Assembly (NCBI GenBank): GCA_023228225.1
Contig: JALOBO010000111.1
Coordinates: 1 to 5,355, forward strand
DNA: 5,355 nt
From: Clostridia bacterium
GTDB taxonomy: Bacteria; Bacillota; Clostridia; Christensenellales; UBA1242
Direction of reading: 5' to 3'
Below the pieces are notes generated by a model. The model ran no database searches and was not told the origin of the DNA. It saw only the letters and a list, made by a program, of their open reading frames with translations. The position numbers and the translations under genes are program-made. The first letter of the stretch is position 1; the number at the start of each line of letters is the position of its first letter. Positions 4,415-5,355 of this stretch are shown here, in pieces.

Positions 4415-5227
4415 ATGGCTAGTGGTACATTACGCGCTCCAGACGGGAGAATGTATATTCGAAAGTCGATGCTGGAGGAGTTCTCATTCTGTCCTTACAA
4501 GTTTAAGCGCGTTTGGGTTGATGGTCTTGAGAAGCGTCCGAATCAAGCGATGTTGATCGGGACTAGATTCCATGACTTCGCGGAGAAATTTTTTGACTAC
4601 TGTCTCGGCGTAGATCCAGATCGATGGGATGAATTTATACCTGCGCAGTTTATATCAGATGAAGCTAGTATGGCGAAGTGGTTTATTGAACGAGAACGAG
4701 ATAGATATTATGAGCTGGAGGATGCTAAACGTCTTGAAGAATTTATGCCTATTACTCGCGAAGACACGATGACGAGTAATATTCTTCTGCTAACATCGAC
4801 GGTAGATAGGGTTGACTGGTTTAATAAGGAAAAGAATCTCATATCTATAGTTGAATATAAAACTGGGAAAAGCCTTAATGAGGAGAGTCTTATCCGCCAG
4901 CTTGCGTTCTATACCCTCTTGTGGAATGATGTACGACGCAAGGGGATCGTTGCAAATCTGCAACTCGTGAATCCACGCCTCCGGATTATCCGTAATTTTA
5001 ATGTGCAACAATGGCATTTGGACAAAGCTATGCGAGATATATCGAAGTTGCGGGCAGCAATGAAGACAGGTGACTACCCACGAAAGTGTAGTGACGTTAA
5101 GCTAGCATTCTGCCGTCTATGTTCGCCATCTGAGTGCGGCTTCTGGAAGAATATCCATGATGTCGATATTAAATCGCGCTTCGATAACAACTTCACATTT
5201 ACAAAACACAGGGAGGGCATATTATGA
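4415..5227 (+). CDS. Cas4/RecB-like PD-(D/E)XK nuclease with Fe-S cysteines
   Basis: This 270-residue protein shows the RecB-type nuclease core. H53 lies in GTRFHDFAEKF, D131 in STVDRVDW, E147-x-K149 in VEYKTGK, and Q162-x3-Y166 in RQLAFYTLLW. C26 (FSFCPYKFK) near the N-terminus and C233, C236 and C241 near the C-terminus match the split four-cysteine [4Fe-4S] cluster of Cas4 and AddB-like enzymes; C225 is an extra cysteine. Such proteins degrade or process DNA ends in recombination, replication or CRISPR adaptation. No CRISPR gene or array is present, so a viral recombination exonuclease is the better reading. It has its own promoter region. Its leucine codons use CTC less (5 of 24) than PCNA's (11 of 22). 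Confidence 0.9.
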   Translation: MASGTLRAPDGRMYIRKSMLEEFSFCPYKFKRVWVDGLEKRPNQAMLIGTRFHDFAEKFFDYCLGVDPDRWDEFIPAQFISDEASMAKWFIERERDRYYELEDAKRLEEFMPITREDTMTSNILLLTSTVDRVDWFNKEKNLISIVEYKTGKSLNEESLIRQLAFYTLLWNDVRRKGIVANLQLVNPRLRIIRNFNVQQWHLDKAMRDISKLRAAMKTGDYPRKCSDVKLAFCRLCSPSECGFWKNIHDVDIKSRFDNNFTFTKHREGIL

Positions 5228-5355
5228 AATACACAACATCTGATGTCAAACAGTGGGCAATTGTCTTCCTCGAGGAAAACAACTTCTTCATGGCGCACGA
5301 AGCCTCGAAGATTCTTTTATACACACCGCCTGGAGATGATATTGCGAATGATCTT
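5224..5355 (+). CDS. Partial hypothetical protein, cut by right edge
   Basis: ATG 5224 overlaps the nuclease stop as ATGA, with GGGAGG (5211-5216) 7 bases upstream. The 44 visible residues begin MKYTTSDVKQWAIVFLEENN and stay open to the edge. The visible part looks helical (DVKQWAIVFLEENN, then MAHEASKILLYT) and ends in an acidic loop (PPGDDIANDL). The second helix pair could be the start of a winged-helix-like segment, but this is too short to assign. Coupling to the nuclease suggests a shared role in DNA processing. Confidence 0.7.
   Translation, partial: MKYTTSDVKQWAIVFLEENNFFMAHEASKILLYTPPGDDIANDL

Noticed and set aside
4415..5227. A CRISPR-Cas locus inferred from the Cas4-like protein
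   Set aside because: No repeat array and no cas1, cas2 or effector gene lies in the window; Cas4-type nucleases are common in archaeal viruses on their own.
5224..5355. PCNA-binding (PIP) motif in QWAIVFLEE of the last gene
   Set aside because: The aromatic pair is not at the required distance from the glutamine, so it does not fit the PIP pattern.

Overview
The window looks like part of an archaeal virus, provirus or other virus-like element, most plausibly of a euryarchaeal (methanogen-type) host. A PCNA-type sliding clamp ending in the archaeal APRIES signature excludes an ordinary bacterium. Strong Shine-Dalgarno sites (GGAGG and GGTGAT) precede nearly every gene, which argues against a eukaryote. 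TATA-like boxes lie in the two real intergenic gaps. Small genes are packed head to tail with overlaps, as in tailed-virus early regions. The host assignment is inference; no structural virus gene, integrase or rRNA is visible.

Layout. Positions 1-119 hold the 5' part of a minus-strand gene that runs off the left edge. Positions 120-402 are a divergent, AT-rich control region with TATA-like boxes, a palindrome just after the predicted transcription start (300-320) and a compact three-way-junction fold (340-389). Positions 403-555 encode a tiny zinc ribbon in which the expected fourth cysteine is a UGA codon. From 566 to 4355 a tightly packed plus-strand block carries two tandem paralogous small proteins, a coiled-coil protein, a Rel/SpoT/MESH1-like HD hydrolase, a MazG-like pyrophosphohydrolase, a 43-residue protein, a thymidylate synthase homologue, a zinc-ribbon protein and PCNA. 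A 59-base gap with a TATA-like box then precedes a Cas4/RecB-like Fe-S nuclease (4415-5227), which overlaps by 4 bases an unidentified gene cut by the right edge.

How the genes may work together. MazG-like and ThyA-like enzymes, with the HD hydrolase beside them, form a nucleotide-pool module. MazG-type enzymes release dNMPs and the ThyA homologue uses dUMP. PCNA and the Cas4-like nuclease are replication and recombination functions. The reading is an early replication operon that reshapes the dNTP pool and supplies its own clamp. The most unusual features are the UGA-for-Cys zinc ribbon with a hairpin just downstream, the structured leader before it, the MESH1-like hydrolase in an archaeal setting, and two gene junctions with the same 26-base, same-frame overlap.
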